From Kosakonia oryzendophytica (GTDB lineage Bacteria > Pseudomonadota > Gammaproteobacteria > Enterobacterales > Enterobacteriaceae), in NCBI RefSeq assembly GCF_900094925.1, contig NZ_FMAY01000003.1:62001-126000 (forward strand): DNA of 64,000 nt, in the 5' to 3' direction. The stretch's first letter is position 1. Each line of letters begins with the position of its first letter. Shown piece by piece: positions 8,033 to 16,751 of the stretch. Below the pieces are notes generated by a model. It saw only the letters and a program-made list of their open reading frames with translations, ran no database searches and had not been told where the DNA came from. The translations under genes were made by a program, and so were the position numbers.

Positions 8033-8965
8033 ATGAATATCATTGAAGTCATCATGGCGGCGGGCAAAGTCTCGGTAGATGTCGCGTTATATACCTTGCT
8101 GCCGATCATGGTGGTGATGCTCATCATGATGAAATACCTGGAAGAGAAAGGCGTGCTGGATGCCATTGTTCGCCTTACTGCACCACTTCTGAAACCCTTT
8201 GGCATCAGCGGTATGGGCATTTTTGCGCTGATCCAGCTTAACTTTGTCAGTTTTGCTGCCCCCCTCGCCTCGCTGGCGCTGATGGAAAAAAGAGGTGCCT
8301 CTGACCGCCATCTGGCGGCAACGCTGGCGATGCTTTTCGCGATGGGTCAGGCGAACGTTTTTTATCCTCTCACCCCGTTTGGTCTGCACTGGGGAATGGC
8401 CATCGCCATTTCACTGGTCGGCGGTCTGGCCGCCTCCACCCTGACCTATTATGTGACCGGGCGAAAACTCTCACAGGTCACGCTGCGTGACGAGGAGAGC
8501 GAGCGGCAGCGGGATAAACCGCGCGCAGGGTTGATTGCCGTGATTAATGGCGCAGGCGCAGATGCGATTCGTCTGTCGCTGGGTTCCTTGCCGATGCTGC
8601 TGTTGTCGTTAACCGTGGTGGGATTGCTGAAAGCCGCAGGCGCGGTAGAAGCGTTAACCTCGTTGCTTACGCCGTTACTCTCCTTTTTCAATATCTCAAG
8701 CGTGTATGTGCTGCTGGCACTCACTAAGTGCATGGCAGGCGGTACCGCCTATTTTGGCGTGGCGTCTGAAATGGTGCAGCACGGCCAGCTCACGGCACAG
8801 CAAATCAACGCCTCTGCGGGGTTCCTGGTACAGACGCTGGATTTACCCGGCATCGGCATCTTTTTAGGCATCGCCAGCCGCTTTGTCCGGCTGTTTCGCT
8901 TTGCGCTGCCCGGCGCGATTGTCGGCATCTTAATCCGCACCGTTTTGCATGTGGCGGTGTTTTAA
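8033..8965 (+). CDS. Nucleoside-recognition (Gate) domain membrane protein
   Basis: A 310-residue polytopic protein. The N-terminal half has the Gate-domain pattern of spore-maturation/nucleoside-transporter relatives: VALYTLLPIMVVMLIMMKYLEEKGVLD, then FGISGMGIFALIQLNFVSFAAPLAS. A second Gate-like half follows a charged cytoplasmic loop (DEESERQRDKPR, about residues 155-166). Related proteins are annotated as nucleoside recognition domain proteins, and their substrates are mostly unknown. GGAGT upstream supports the start. It lies after the iron-type operon but is separated from it by a terminator, so it is probably independent. Confidence 0.75.
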   Translation: MNIIEVIMAAGKVSVDVALYTLLPIMVVMLIMMKYLEEKGVLDAIVRLTAPLLKPFGISGMGIFALIQLNFVSFAAPLASLALMEKRGASDRHLAATLAMLFAMGQANVFYPLTPFGLHWGMAIAISLVGGLAASTLTYYVTGRKLSQVTLRDEESERQRDKPRAGLIAVINGAGADAIRLSLGSLPMLLLSLTVVGLLKAAGAVEALTSLLTPLLSFFNISSVYVLLALTKCMAGGTAYFGVASEMVQHGQLTAQQINASAGFLVQTLDLPGIGIFLGIASRFVRLFRFALPGAIVGILIRTVLHVAVF

Positions 8966-8972
8966 CACGCAA

Positions 8973-8989
8973 GGGCACGCGATGTGCCC
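8973..8989. terminator. Hairpin between convergent genes
   Basis: GGGCAC/GTGCCC stem with a five-base loop, just past the Gate-domain gene. There is no T-run, so termination is weak or assisted. Confidence 0.4.
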
Positions 8990-9013
8990 TCACCCGGCTA
9001 TCACCCTGCAGAT

Positions 9014-9304
9014 CTATTTTGCCAGCGCAGCCGTCATCCCGGCGGTGCATTTGACCGGGTCGAATTCAACGACCTCATAATCGGCGATCCCTTCCCGGTA
9101 AAAGGGATCGTTTTGCAAAACCGCATCCAGCGTCGTACGCGGCAGCGCACGGGTTAAAATCACGCCGCCGCTGCGCGGATTCATCGGGCCGGAAGCCAGA
9201 AAATAGTTCTTTTCATAGCCCTCATCGAGAAACGCGCGGTGCGCTGCAACAACGTCATCCACCTGATTTAACGACGTCTTATATTTCAGCATGACAATAA
9301 ACAT
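9014..9304 (-). CDS. YciI-family protein
   Basis: A 96-residue protein of the YCII fold, a ferredoxin-like dimer. It has the conserved early histidine in VVAAHRAFLDEG, the FLASGPMNPRSGGVIL strand pair and the NDPFYREGIADYEVVEFDP segment typical of the family. Members are proposed to be small enzymes using a His-Asp pair, but no reaction is established for this type. It is divergent from a LysR gene, which probably regulates it. AAGGAG precedes the ATG. Confidence 0.85.
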   Translation of the reverse strand: MFIVMLKYKTSLNQVDDVVAAHRAFLDEGYEKNYFLASGPMNPRSGGVILTRALPRTTLDAVLQNDPFYREGIADYEVVEFDPVKCTAGMTAALAK

Positions 9305-9433
9305 CAGCGTACTCCTTTGTGTGAATGGTTTATTTTCAATAGGTTACGTATTCAGTGTTCATGCCGATAATATTGAGGTTAACTATCCACTCTGGCCAGT
9401 GTCATTTTTAACCCAGTTGAGACCCAATTTGTT

Positions 9434-10297
9434 GTGGACATAAAACTGCTGCGTTCGTTTGCCGTTGTTGCCCAGCTTGAACACATAGGACAGGCGGCAG
9501 AAAGGCTGAATATTTCGTCATCGCCGCTGAGTCGGCAAATTCAACTCCTTGAAGATGAGCTCGGGGTTGTGCTCTTTCATCGTGAGAAAAAGCGACTCCA
9601 TTTGACGACCGAAGGTGAGAAATTCCTCGATGAAGTGGGGCCTTTTCTTCAGCACTACGATCGTCTGAAAGAACATGGAAAACACCTTGGTCGGGCGAAT
9701 ACCGGGCGGATTGATATCGGCTATGTCGAAGCCGCCATTCACTCCCACCTCCTGCCCGATACTCTTGCCGCATTGGATTTATCACCCGATATCGACATTC
9801 GTCTGCATGCCATGCGTTCAAAACAACAGCTTGAACAGCTACAGGATCGGGTCATTGATATTGCGTTTTTACACACGCCGCCCGCCGCAGACGCGCCTTT
9901 TTGTCAGAAAAAGATCTTCAGCGAACCCGTGATGCTGGCGATGCCGAAAGCGAAAGCCCTTCGCGATCCAACGCCCGACGGGCTGCATAATCATCCGTGG
10001 ATAGCAGAGCAAGAGAGCCTGAACCCGGCAGCACGCCGGCGTTTACTTGAGGCATGTCAGAAAAAGGGCTTTACGCCGCGCATCAGCCTGGAGGTGTGCG
10101 GGCCACTGGCCGCGCTGTCATGTGTCGAAGCGGGCCTGGGTTTTACCTTCATTCAACAAAGCCTGGCGTCTATTGCATCGGATAATGTGACAGTCGTTAC
10201 GCTGCCGTGGCTACCGCTTGACGTGACGCTGCACATGGTATGGAGAAAAGAAGAAACAAAACCGCTGGTGCAACGTTTCCTTGCGGCTTTCCGTTAA
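9434..10297 (+). CDS. LysR-family transcriptional regulator
   Basis: A 287-residue protein starting at GTG (MDIKLLRSFAVVAQLEHIGQ). The HTH is AAERLNISSSPLSRQIQLLEDELG, and a LysR substrate domain follows. It belongs to the CatR/BenM-like end of the family judging by the N-terminus, but the effector is not evident. The divergent YciI gene, 129 bp away, is the likely target. It converges with the peptide-type ABC operon across a strong bidirectional hairpin. Confidence 0.85.
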   Translation: MDIKLLRSFAVVAQLEHIGQAAERLNISSSPLSRQIQLLEDELGVVLFHREKKRLHLTTEGEKFLDEVGPFLQHYDRLKEHGKHLGRANTGRIDIGYVEAAIHSHLLPDTLAALDLSPDIDIRLHAMRSKQQLEQLQDRVIDIAFLHTPPAADAPFCQKKIFSEPVMLAMPKAKALRDPTPDGLHNHPWIAEQESLNPAARRRLLEACQKKGFTPRISLEVCGPLAALSCVEAGLGFTFIQQSLASIASDNVTVVTLPWLPLDVTLHMVWRKEETKPLVQRFLAAFR

Positions 10298-10304
10298 CGC
10301 CTCT

Positions 10305-10334
10305 CCCCGGTTAGCAAACGCCTGCTAACCGGGG
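10305..10334. terminator. Long perfect hairpin between convergent units
   Basis: A 12-bp perfect stem (CCCCGGTTAGCA with TGCTAACCGGGG) and a 6-base loop lie between the LysR gene and the end of the peptide-type ABC operon. T-runs are poor on both sides, but the stem is very stable. Confidence 0.65.
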
Positions 10335-10359
10335 ACACGCCATGCTTTCAGGCTGGCGC

Positions 10360-11874
10360 TTATTTCTTCACCGTATCTTCCAGGAAGAAACGCCCCAGTG
10401 GGTTCTGGTAGAAACCGTCGATATTTTTCCGGGTAACGTTGCGGTACGGGCTGTAATAGAGATCGATCCAGTTCACGTCCGCTTTCGCCATTTTTTGCAG
10501 GTCGATATACATCTGCTCGCGCTTTTTCGCATCCATTTCAACACGGGCGGCCGCCACGAGCGCCTTCACCGTGTCGTTTTTATAGCGCGTCATGTAGTTC
10601 ATGTTGGTGTCATGGCCCAGCACAAAAGTGGTCTTCTGGTCCGGATCGAGAATATCGTTGGTCCAGTACATCACCGAAATATCGTACTCACCCGCCACCA
10701 GCATATCCCAGCTCTGGCTCGGATCGACTTTCTGCAGATTTACCTTCACGCCCGCTTTCGCCAGTTGCTGTTGCAGCAGAATGGCGATTTGTTCGTCCAC
10801 CTCGTCCCCGGCGTTCACCACATAGTTCAGCGTCAGATCCGACGCCCCCGCAGCTTTCAGCATCTGTTTGGCTTTTTCCGGATCGTAAGCGCGGCGCAGG
10901 TTATCGTTGTAGTGATAGACCGCCCCCGCGGGGATATACGAATTCGCCACCTGGCCATAACCAAAGGTCACGGTTTTCACGATGGCCTCTTTATCAATGG
11001 CAAAATCCAGCGCCTGACGCACCTCCACGTTGCCCAGCGCCCCATGTGAGTGGTTAATCAGCAGATGATCTTCACGGGTTGAGGGATCTAACTCCACCTT
11101 CAGATTGCCGTCTTTTTGCAGCGACGCAATACGCGAGAAGGGCACCGTCAGTGCAGCATCCAGCTCCCCGGCCTGCACTTTCAGCATGCGGGTGTTGTCA
11201 TCCGGAATGGTTAACCAGTCCACTTCATCAAGGCTGACATTTTTCGCCTGCCAGAAGTGTGGGTTCTTCACCAGCACGATTTTTTCGCCGCGCACCCACT
11301 CCTTGACGCTAAACGCGCCGGAACCCACCGGTTTTTCCGCAAAGGTTTCCGCCCCTTCTGTTTTTAAGGCTTTCTCGGAGATGACCGACGCGTTTGGCAA
11401 CGCCAGTTGCGACAGGAACGGCGCAGACGGGGATTTCAGTGTCACCACCAGCGTACGCGGGTCCGCCGCTTCGGCGCTGGCGATAATGCTGTAAGAGTCG
11501 CGCCACAGCGATCCGGCATCATCCCGGATGCGCAACAAGCTGAACGCCGCATCGCTGGCGGTAAGCGGTGTGCCATCGGAAAATTGGGTATCGCGAATTT
11601 TAAAGGTATAGACCTTGCCATCCGGTGAAACGCTCCAGCTTTCCGCGACGCCGGGCTCCAGTTTGGTGCCGGTTTTATCCACCCGCACCAGCGGATCGAA
11701 AACGTTGGAAAATACCCAGTTGTCGGCGTTTTGCGCCGATTTGATCGGATCGAAGGTGGTACTGTCTTCACGACGACCAATGGTTAACACCCCGGCCGCC
11801 TGCGCCATTTCGCTCACCACGCTCAGCGCAAGGAACACGCTGGCCGTCAAAAACTTAACATGCTTGTGCTTCAT
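10360..11874 (-). CDS. Peptide-type ABC transporter substrate-binding protein (DppA-like)
   Basis: A 504-residue family-5 solute-binding protein with signal peptide (MKHKHVKFLTASVFLALS..QA) and the family opening GVLTIGRREDSTTFDPIKSAQN. The ATG at 11874 follows GAGGGA; a TTG one codon upstream is less likely. It is the last gene of a five-gene operon and overlaps the preceding ATPase gene by about 20 bp. Next to a plant-type LuxR solo and proline iminopeptidase, the ligand is probably a small amide, peptide or ethanolamine-like plant compound rather than a general dipeptide. That is inference from the known organisation of PipR loci in plant-associated Pseudomonas. Confidence 0.88.
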   Translation of the reverse strand: MKHKHVKFLTASVFLALSVVSEMAQAAGVLTIGRREDSTTFDPIKSAQNADNWVFSNVFDPLVRVDKTGTKLEPGVAESWSVSPDGKVYTFKIRDTQFSDGTPLTASDAAFSLLRIRDDAGSLWRDSYSIIASAEAADPRTLVVTLKSPSAPFLSQLALPNASVISEKALKTEGAETFAEKPVGSGAFSVKEWVRGEKIVLVKNPHFWQAKNVSLDEVDWLTIPDDNTRMLKVQAGELDAALTVPFSRIASLQKDGNLKVELDPSTREDHLLINHSHGALGNVEVRQALDFAIDKEAIVKTVTFGYGQVANSYIPAGAVYHYNDNLRRAYDPEKAKQMLKAAGASDLTLNYVVNAGDEVDEQIAILLQQQLAKAGVKVNLQKVDPSQSWDMLVAGEYDISVMYWTNDILDPDQKTTFVLGHDTNMNYMTRYKNDTVKALVAAARVEMDAKKREQMYIDLQKMAKADVNWIDLYYSPYRNVTRKNIDGFYQNPLGRFFLEDTVKK

Positions 11875-12889
11875 CAAAGGATCCCTCAGTTAAAGGAAAA
11901 ACCGTCTTATCGCCTGCATGCGTGAGCACACAGGTCCAGGCGTGATCGGCTATCTGCCGGGTGGGAGGAGCGTCGGTGCGACACTGCACCTGCGCGTAAG
12001 GGCAGCGCGGATGAAAAGCGCAGCCTTGTGGAACAGCAATCGGACTCGGCGGCTCGCCACCCAGCGCCGTGTCCGGTAACGGTTTATCCGGATCGATTTC
12101 CGGAATCGCGGCAACCAGCGCCGCGGTATAAGGATGACGGGGCCGGGTAAATACCGCTTCCGCAGGCCCCTCTTCAACAATGCGCCCGAGGTACATCACC
12201 GCCACCCGATCGCACAAACGGCGGACAATCGCCAGATCGTGGGCGATAAACAGAATCGCCAGCCCCATTTTGTCGCGCAGATCCATCAGCAAATTGACAA
12301 TTTGCCCCTGAATCGAGACATCCAGCGCGGCAACGCACTCATCCGCCACAATCAATCGGGGTTCAATCGCCAACGCGCGGGCGATCCCTGCACGCTGACA
12401 TTGACCACCACTCAACTGCCCAGGTCTGGCACTGGCCTGCTCCGGGCGTAACCCTACCAGCGTGAGCAGTTCCGCCACCCTGGCTGCGACCGCATGGCGT
12501 GGGACTTTTTGATGAACCCGCAGCACTTCGGCAATGCTTTCGCCCAGCGTCTGACGCGGATTGAGCGAGGCAAAAGGATCCTGAAAAATCATTGCCGTTT
12601 GCTCACGTAAACGTGCCACGTCGCTCTTCAGGCCGTGTGTAATACGGTGTCCATCAAAACGTACGTCGCCTGCGGAAACTCGTTCAAGCTGTAATAGCGC
12701 CCTACCAAGCGTGCTTTTGCCGCTACCGGACTCGCCCACCAGGCCGAGGGTCTCCCCGGCATGAAGGGCCAATGTCACCTGGCTCACCGCCTGGACGACG
12801 CGTTTTTTACTTAGCAGACCGCCGGAAACCGGAAACGTCACTGAGACGTTATCCGCCTCCAGCAGCGGCCAAGTGGCAGAAGTGGACAT
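11855..12889 (-). CDS. Peptide-type ABC transporter ATPase (DppF-like)
   Basis: 344 residues from the ATG at 12889 ([10 protein letters not shown]), preceded by GGGAGAG. Longer upstream reading frame has no support. It has Walker A GESGSGKST, signature LSGGQCQRAGIARAL, Walker B LIVADECVAALD and the C-terminal oligopeptide-ABC domain with the cysteine cluster GCAFHPRCPYAQVQC. Walker B reads ADECVAALD where ADEPVSALD is usual, a proline-to-cysteine change worth noting. The start shares one base with the stop of the upstream ATPase (TAATG). Confidence 0.88.
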   Translation of the reverse strand: MSTSATWPLLEADNVSVTFPVSGGLLSKKRVVQAVSQVTLALHAGETLGLVGESGSGKSTLGRALLQLERVSAGDVRFDGHRITHGLKSDVARLREQTAMIFQDPFASLNPRQTLGESIAEVLRVHQKVPRHAVAARVAELLTLVGLRPEQASARPGQLSGGQCQRAGIARALAIEPRLIVADECVAALDVSIQGQIVNLLMDLRDKMGLAILFIAHDLAIVRRLCDRVAVMYLGRIVEEGPAEAVFTRPRHPYTAALVAAIPEIDPDKPLPDTALGGEPPSPIAVPQGCAFHPRCPYAQVQCRTDAPPTRQIADHAWTCVLTHAGDKTVFPLTEGSFDEAQAC

Positions 12890-13869
12890 TATCTCTCCCG
12901 GTGTGTGAGTGGCTGTAAAGCGTGATGACAGGCCGCCGCATGGCTCAGACTGTCGCGTCTGGTCAGCAACGCAGGTTGGTGTTGGCAATCAGCACTGGCC
13001 CGCTGGCAGCGGGGATGAAAACGACACCCCACCGGAAACCGATCGGCCATCGGCGGTTGCCCATCAATGGTGACAAAGCGCCCCTTCCCGCCGTCGCTTA
13101 ACGGCTGGCAATCAATCAGCCCGCGAGTGTAAGGATGCAGCGGCTGCGCCAGCACGTCGCGTTTGCTGCCCACCTCGCACAGCCGCCCGCCGTACATCAC
13201 CGCAATACGGTCGCAGGTTTGTGCCACCACGCCGAGATCGTGGGTGATCATGATCATCGCCACCCCCAGTTGCTGACGCAGATCGCTCAGCAGGCGCAGG
13301 ATCTGCATCTGTACGGTGACATCGAGTGCAGTTGTCGGTTCATCGGCAATCAGCAGCGACGGTTCCGGTGCCAGCGCCACGGCAATCATCGCCCGCTGGC
13401 GCATACCGCCCGAAAACTCGTGGGGATAGTTGTTGACCCGATTTTGCGGATCCGGAATGCCCACCTGGCGCAACAATGCTTTAGCGTCCTCTCGCGCCTG
13501 CGCCCGGCTGACGCCAAAATGCAGGCGGCGGCTCTCCGCGATCTGATCGCCAATTGTCATCACCGGGTTAAGGTGGCTGGCGGGATTCTGGAAAATCATG
13601 CCAATTTCTCGCCCACGCACCGCCGACATCTGCGCTTCACTGAGCGACAAAATATCCCGCCCGCCGAGCACCACTTCGCCGCCGGTGATCTGCAACCCCT
13701 GGCCGGGGAGCAAACGCATCAACGCCCGGCAGGTGACCGTTTTCCCGGAGCCGCTCTCCCCCACCAGCCCCAGCATCTCCCCGGCGTTCAGTTGAAAAGA
13801 GACCTTATCCACCAGCGCAATGTCCGGTGTGCGGGAAATGGTTAACTGCGTTACCTTCAGCAAGGTCAT
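12889..13869 (-). CDS. Peptide-type ABC transporter ATPase (DppD-like)
   Basis: A 326-residue ATPase with Walker [10 protein letters not shown], signature [15 protein letters not shown], Walker [13 protein letters not shown] and the C-terminal region [17 protein letters not shown] typical of DppD/OppD (an iron-sulfur-like cysteine cluster in the family). Its stop is fused to the start of the next gene (TAATG), and its ATG overlaps the permease stop. It forms the heterodimeric motor with the DppF-like protein. Confidence 0.9.
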   Translation of the reverse strand: MTLLKVTQLTISRTPDIALVDKVSFQLNAGEMLGLVGESGSGKTVTCRALMRLLPGQGLQITGGEVVLGGRDILSLSEAQMSAVRGREIGMIFQNPASHLNPVMTIGDQIAESRRLHFGVSRAQAREDAKALLRQVGIPDPQNRVNNYPHEFSGGMRQRAMIAVALAPEPSLLIADEPTTALDVTVQMQILRLLSDLRQQLGVAMIMITHDLGVVAQTCDRIAVMYGGRLCEVGSKRDVLAQPLHPYTRGLIDCQPLSDGGKGRFVTIDGQPPMADRFPVGCRFHPRCQRASADCQHQPALLTRRDSLSHAAACHHALQPLTHRER

Positions 13870-14711
13870 ACTCGCTCTCCCAGTTTGTCACCCAGGCCAT
13901 CGGCAATCAGGCTGAACCCCATGGCGAGCAGGACGATCGCCAGCCCCGGAAAGGTGGTTATCCACCATGCGGTCGTAATAAAGCTCTGCCCTTCCGCCAC
14001 CATTACCCCCCACTCCGCTGTGGGCGGTTGGACACCCAGGCCGAGGTAACTGACCGCCGCACCGTTCAGCAGCACCAGCACACAGTCCGACATGGAAAAC
14101 ACCACTGCGCCAGTCAGGGCGTTCGGTAACAGATGGCGAAACAAAATACGCGAATGCCCATAACCAAGACTGCGTACCGCCAGAATGAAATCCCGCTGTT
14201 TTAGTGTCAGCACCTGCGCACGCCCCAACCGGGCGTAAGAGACCCAACCCACCATCGCCATGGCGATATAAAAACTGCCAAGCCCAGGCCCGAGGATGGC
14301 GATGATCGCCAGCATCAGCACCAGAAACGGGAACGCCAGCACAATATCGATAACCCGCATGATCGTTGCATCCGCCAGGCCACCGAGATACCCCGACAGT
14401 GCGCCAAGCGTGGTGCCGAGCATAAAAGGGAACAGCACCCCCAACAGGCAGATTTGCAGATCCACCCGTGCGCCCCATACCACGCGGGAAAAGATGTCGC
14501 GACCGAAGTTGTCCGTGCCGAGCAGATGAACACGGCCCGGAGGCAGTAAACTGGCGGCGGCATCCTGCGTGATGGGATCAAATGGCGCCAGCCAGGGTGC
14601 CAGCAGTGCGGCCAGCAGCCATAAGCCCACGATGATAATCCCGGCGCTGAGCGCATGCTGACGGGGCAAAACCCGACACCGTAACCCGGCAATCGCCGCT
14701 ATCGCATTCAT
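13866..14711 (-). CDS. Peptide-type ABC transporter permease (DppC-like)
   Basis: A 281-residue inner-membrane permease. It contains the N-terminal LLPPGRVHLLGTDNFGRDIFSRV motif of DppC/OppC proteins and the EAA-type coupling loop ending in FRHLLPNALTGA. Start and stop overlap the adjacent operon genes by 4 bp each. Confidence 0.9.
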   Translation of the reverse strand: MNAIAAIAGLRCRVLPRQHALSAGIIIVGLWLLAALLAPWLAPFDPITQDAAASLLPPGRVHLLGTDNFGRDIFSRVVWGARVDLQICLLGVLFPFMLGTTLGALSGYLGGLADATIMRVIDIVLAFPFLVLMLAIIAILGPGLGSFYIAMAMVGWVSYARLGRAQVLTLKQRDFILAVRSLGYGHSRILFRHLLPNALTGAVVFSMSDCVLVLLNGAAVSYLGLGVQPPTAEWGVMVAEGQSFITTAWWITTFPGLAIVLLAMGFSLIADGLGDKLGERV

Positions 14712-15646
14712 AGTGTTACCCTCGGATCCAGCGCCACCGTCAACACGTCCGCCAGCAGATTGACCATCACCGTGGCCAGCACAAAGACCATCACCACCCC
14801 TTGCACCACCATGTAATCGCGGCTGAAAATCGCTTTCACCAGCAGTTGTCCAAGCCCCGGAATGGCAAACACGCTTTCAATCACCACCGTACTGCCAATC
14901 AGCCAGCCAATATTGACTGCCAGTAAGTTGAGGGTCGGCACCAGCGAGTTGGGAAAGACATGACGCCAGAAAATGCGGTTTTCGCGCTGTCCGCGAGCTC
15001 TGGCGGCAATCACATAATCGCTGTTCATCTCCATCAGCAGGCTGGCGCGCAGGTTACGAATCAGCACCGCTGACAGTGCCAGCGCCACGGTCAGACAGGG
15101 CAATGCCATATGGTGCAAATGGTCGGTAAAATCGCTGCCGTAGCCCGACACCGGGAACCAGCCCAGCACCACACTAAAAACGATGATCAGCATGATGCCA
15201 AGCCAGAAGGCGGGAAAACCCAGCCCGGCGGTGGTGAACAGGCGAATGCACTGATCGGCGACGCGTCCTCGCTGCCGCGCCGCCAGCGCCGCCAGCGGTA
15301 CGGTCAACAACACGGCCAGCACGACGCTGCCGAGTACCAGCCACAGCGTGGGCTCAATGCGCGAGCTGATGAGTTTGAGCGTATCGACGCGGTAAACGAT
15401 GGATTTGCCTAGTTCACCCTGTAACAGATTGCGCAGAAAGTAGCCGTACTGTACCCACAACGGTTCATCCAGTCCGAATTGCGCACGAATGCGCGCCAGT
15501 GCCTCCGGGGTGCTGCGCACGCCCAACAAAATACGCGCCGGATCGCCGGGGATTGCCCGCACCATGGCAAACGTAATGATGCTGATCCCCAGTAATACCG
15601 GCAGCAGTTGCAGCGGGCGGAATAACAAAAATCGGTAACGATGCAT
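14708..15646 (-). CDS. Peptide-type ABC transporter permease (DppB-like)
   Basis: 312 residues from the ATG at 15646 (MHRYRFLLFRPLQLLPVLLG), which follows AGGAG. The longer upstream frame lacks a ribosome site. It has the DppB opening with SIITFAMVRAIPGDPARILLG and the coupling loop FWRHVFPNSLVPTLN. It is the first gene of the five-gene operon. A lux-box-like palindrome lies about 140 bp upstream, between it and the divergent LuxR solo gene. Confidence 0.9.
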   Translation of the reverse strand: MHRYRFLLFRPLQLLPVLLGISIITFAMVRAIPGDPARILLGVRSTPEALARIRAQFGLDEPLWVQYGYFLRNLLQGELGKSIVYRVDTLKLISSRIEPTLWLVLGSVVLAVLLTVPLAALAARQRGRVADQCIRLFTTAGLGFPAFWLGIMLIIVFSVVLGWFPVSGYGSDFTDHLHHMALPCLTVALALSAVLIRNLRASLLMEMNSDYVIAARARGQRENRIFWRHVFPNSLVPTLNLLAVNIGWLIGSTVVIESVFAIPGLGQLLVKAIFSRDYMVVQGVVMVFVLATVMVNLLADVLTVALDPRVTL

Positions 15647-15786
15647 CAGCGAACTCCTGTGGTGCAGCATGTCGGAAGCGGTAGAAAAAGCGCCCTGCGT
15701 TGGTGCAACACACATTGAATGATCTGCGTACTGCCCGGTTGTCCGGGCGTTTTCTTTACGCTAACGGCATCGCCGGGAGCTGGGTA

Positions 15787-15804
15787 GTTAGCAAAAATAC
15801 TAGT
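15787..15804 (-). promoter_or_regulatory. lux-box-like operator facing the ABC operon
   Basis: On the minus strand the site reads ACTAGTATTTTTGCTAAC. It matches the perfect palindrome found before the iminopeptidase gene at 15 of 18 positions. It lies between the LuxR solo gene and the peptide-type ABC operon. The shared sequence on both sides of the regulator argues for a common binding site. Confidence 0.6.
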
Positions 15805-15911
15805 TTTGCGTCCTCTCACGGGCGGCACCGGAATTGCATACCTTCGTTGAGGTGACGGTGAATTTGCACAAACCATGCCCGTGGCATGGCGGCACGTAAC
15901 GTGAGGGGGTA

Positions 15912-16667
15912 ATGATGCGGGTTGAAATCGAACGTCCTGCCGCTGCGGACGTCAACAGGCTGGAAGAGGCTTTCGACGGGCTGTTCGCGCAAACGCAAGC
16001 CCTGGGTTTTGATGCGGTGATTTATGACTACACGCCGGTTCCGCGCTCGCTGGAAGGCGACCTTATCACGCCCTCGCTGCTGGAAATGCGCAATGTACCG
16101 CAAGACATGCGCCAGCTGTGGTGTGAACGGGGTTACTACCAGGTGGACCCGGTTCAGCACTTTGCGCTGGAAAGCTGTGCGCCGTTTGTCTGGTCCTATC
16201 AACGCCCGGATCGCAGCGTGTTGCAGGGACGGCTGGATAACGCCGCACGGCAAGTGACCCATTATATGCGCGATCACAATATGCCGTGCGGCGCGACGGT
16301 GCCGTTGCATCTGCCAAATGGCGGGTTTGTTACGCTGACCGGTATTGTTGCCCGCCAGCAGCAGGAGCGGGATATCAGCGATACGCTGGCGCAACTGACG
16401 TTTCTCGCACACCGCTTTCAGGAGTCGGCGTTTCCGCTGTTCGACGCCTCAATGCGCACCTGTCGCCATGTCAAACTGAGCAACCGCGAGCGCGAATGCC
16501 TGGCGTGGTCCGCAGAAGGACTGACGGCTAAAGAGATTGCCCGCAAACTGCACCGTTCGGTAGCGACGGTCACGCTGCATTTGAACACGGCCGCCAAAAA
16601 ACTCGGCGCGACAAACCGCGTGCAGGCGGTGGTCCGCGCATTGCATTACCGTTTGCTGGACAGTTAA
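15912..16667 (+). CDS. LuxR solo of the plant-responsive (PipR/OryR/PsoR) type
   Basis: A 251-residue regulator with an N-terminal autoinducer-binding domain (about 15-170) and a C-terminal LuxR HTH (LSNRERECLAWSAEGLTAKE onward). Aligning by eye to TraR numbering around the invariant DP pair (here QVDPV) and the later tryptophan (FVWS), positions 57 and 61 are Met and Trp. In AHL-binding LuxR proteins they are Trp and Tyr. The W57M/Y61W pair marks solos of plant-associated bacteria that answer plant compounds rather than AHLs. No luxI-type synthase is in the window. The proline iminopeptidase gene next to it and the peptide-type ABC operon on the other side reproduce the PipR locus layout. 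GGGGG precedes ATGATG; either ATG may be used. Confidence 0.85.
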   Translation: MMRVEIERPAAADVNRLEEAFDGLFAQTQALGFDAVIYDYTPVPRSLEGDLITPSLLEMRNVPQDMRQLWCERGYYQVDPVQHFALESCAPFVWSYQRPDRSVLQGRLDNAARQVTHYMRDHNMPCGATVPLHLPNGGFVTLTGIVARQQQERDISDTLAQLTFLAHRFQESAFPLFDASMRTCRHVKLSNRERECLAWSAEGLTAKEIARKLHRSVATVTLHLNTAAKKLGATNRVQAVVRALHYRLLDS

Positions 16668-16669
16668 GA

Positions 16670-16687
16670 ACTAGCATTTTTGCTAGT
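16670..16687 (+). promoter_or_regulatory. lux-box-like operator before the iminopeptidase gene
   Basis: The perfect 18-base palindrome ACTAGCATTTTTGCTAGT (7-bp arms, 4-T core) begins 3 bp after the LuxR solo stop and about 65 bp before the iminopeptidase start. Position and symmetry fit a LuxR-type activator site. Confidence 0.7.
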
Positions 16688-16751
16688 GTTCAGTCGTGCC
16701 GTCGACGTTCTAACCTGAAAGTCGGTTCACTTAACAGGGTAAACGTCATTC

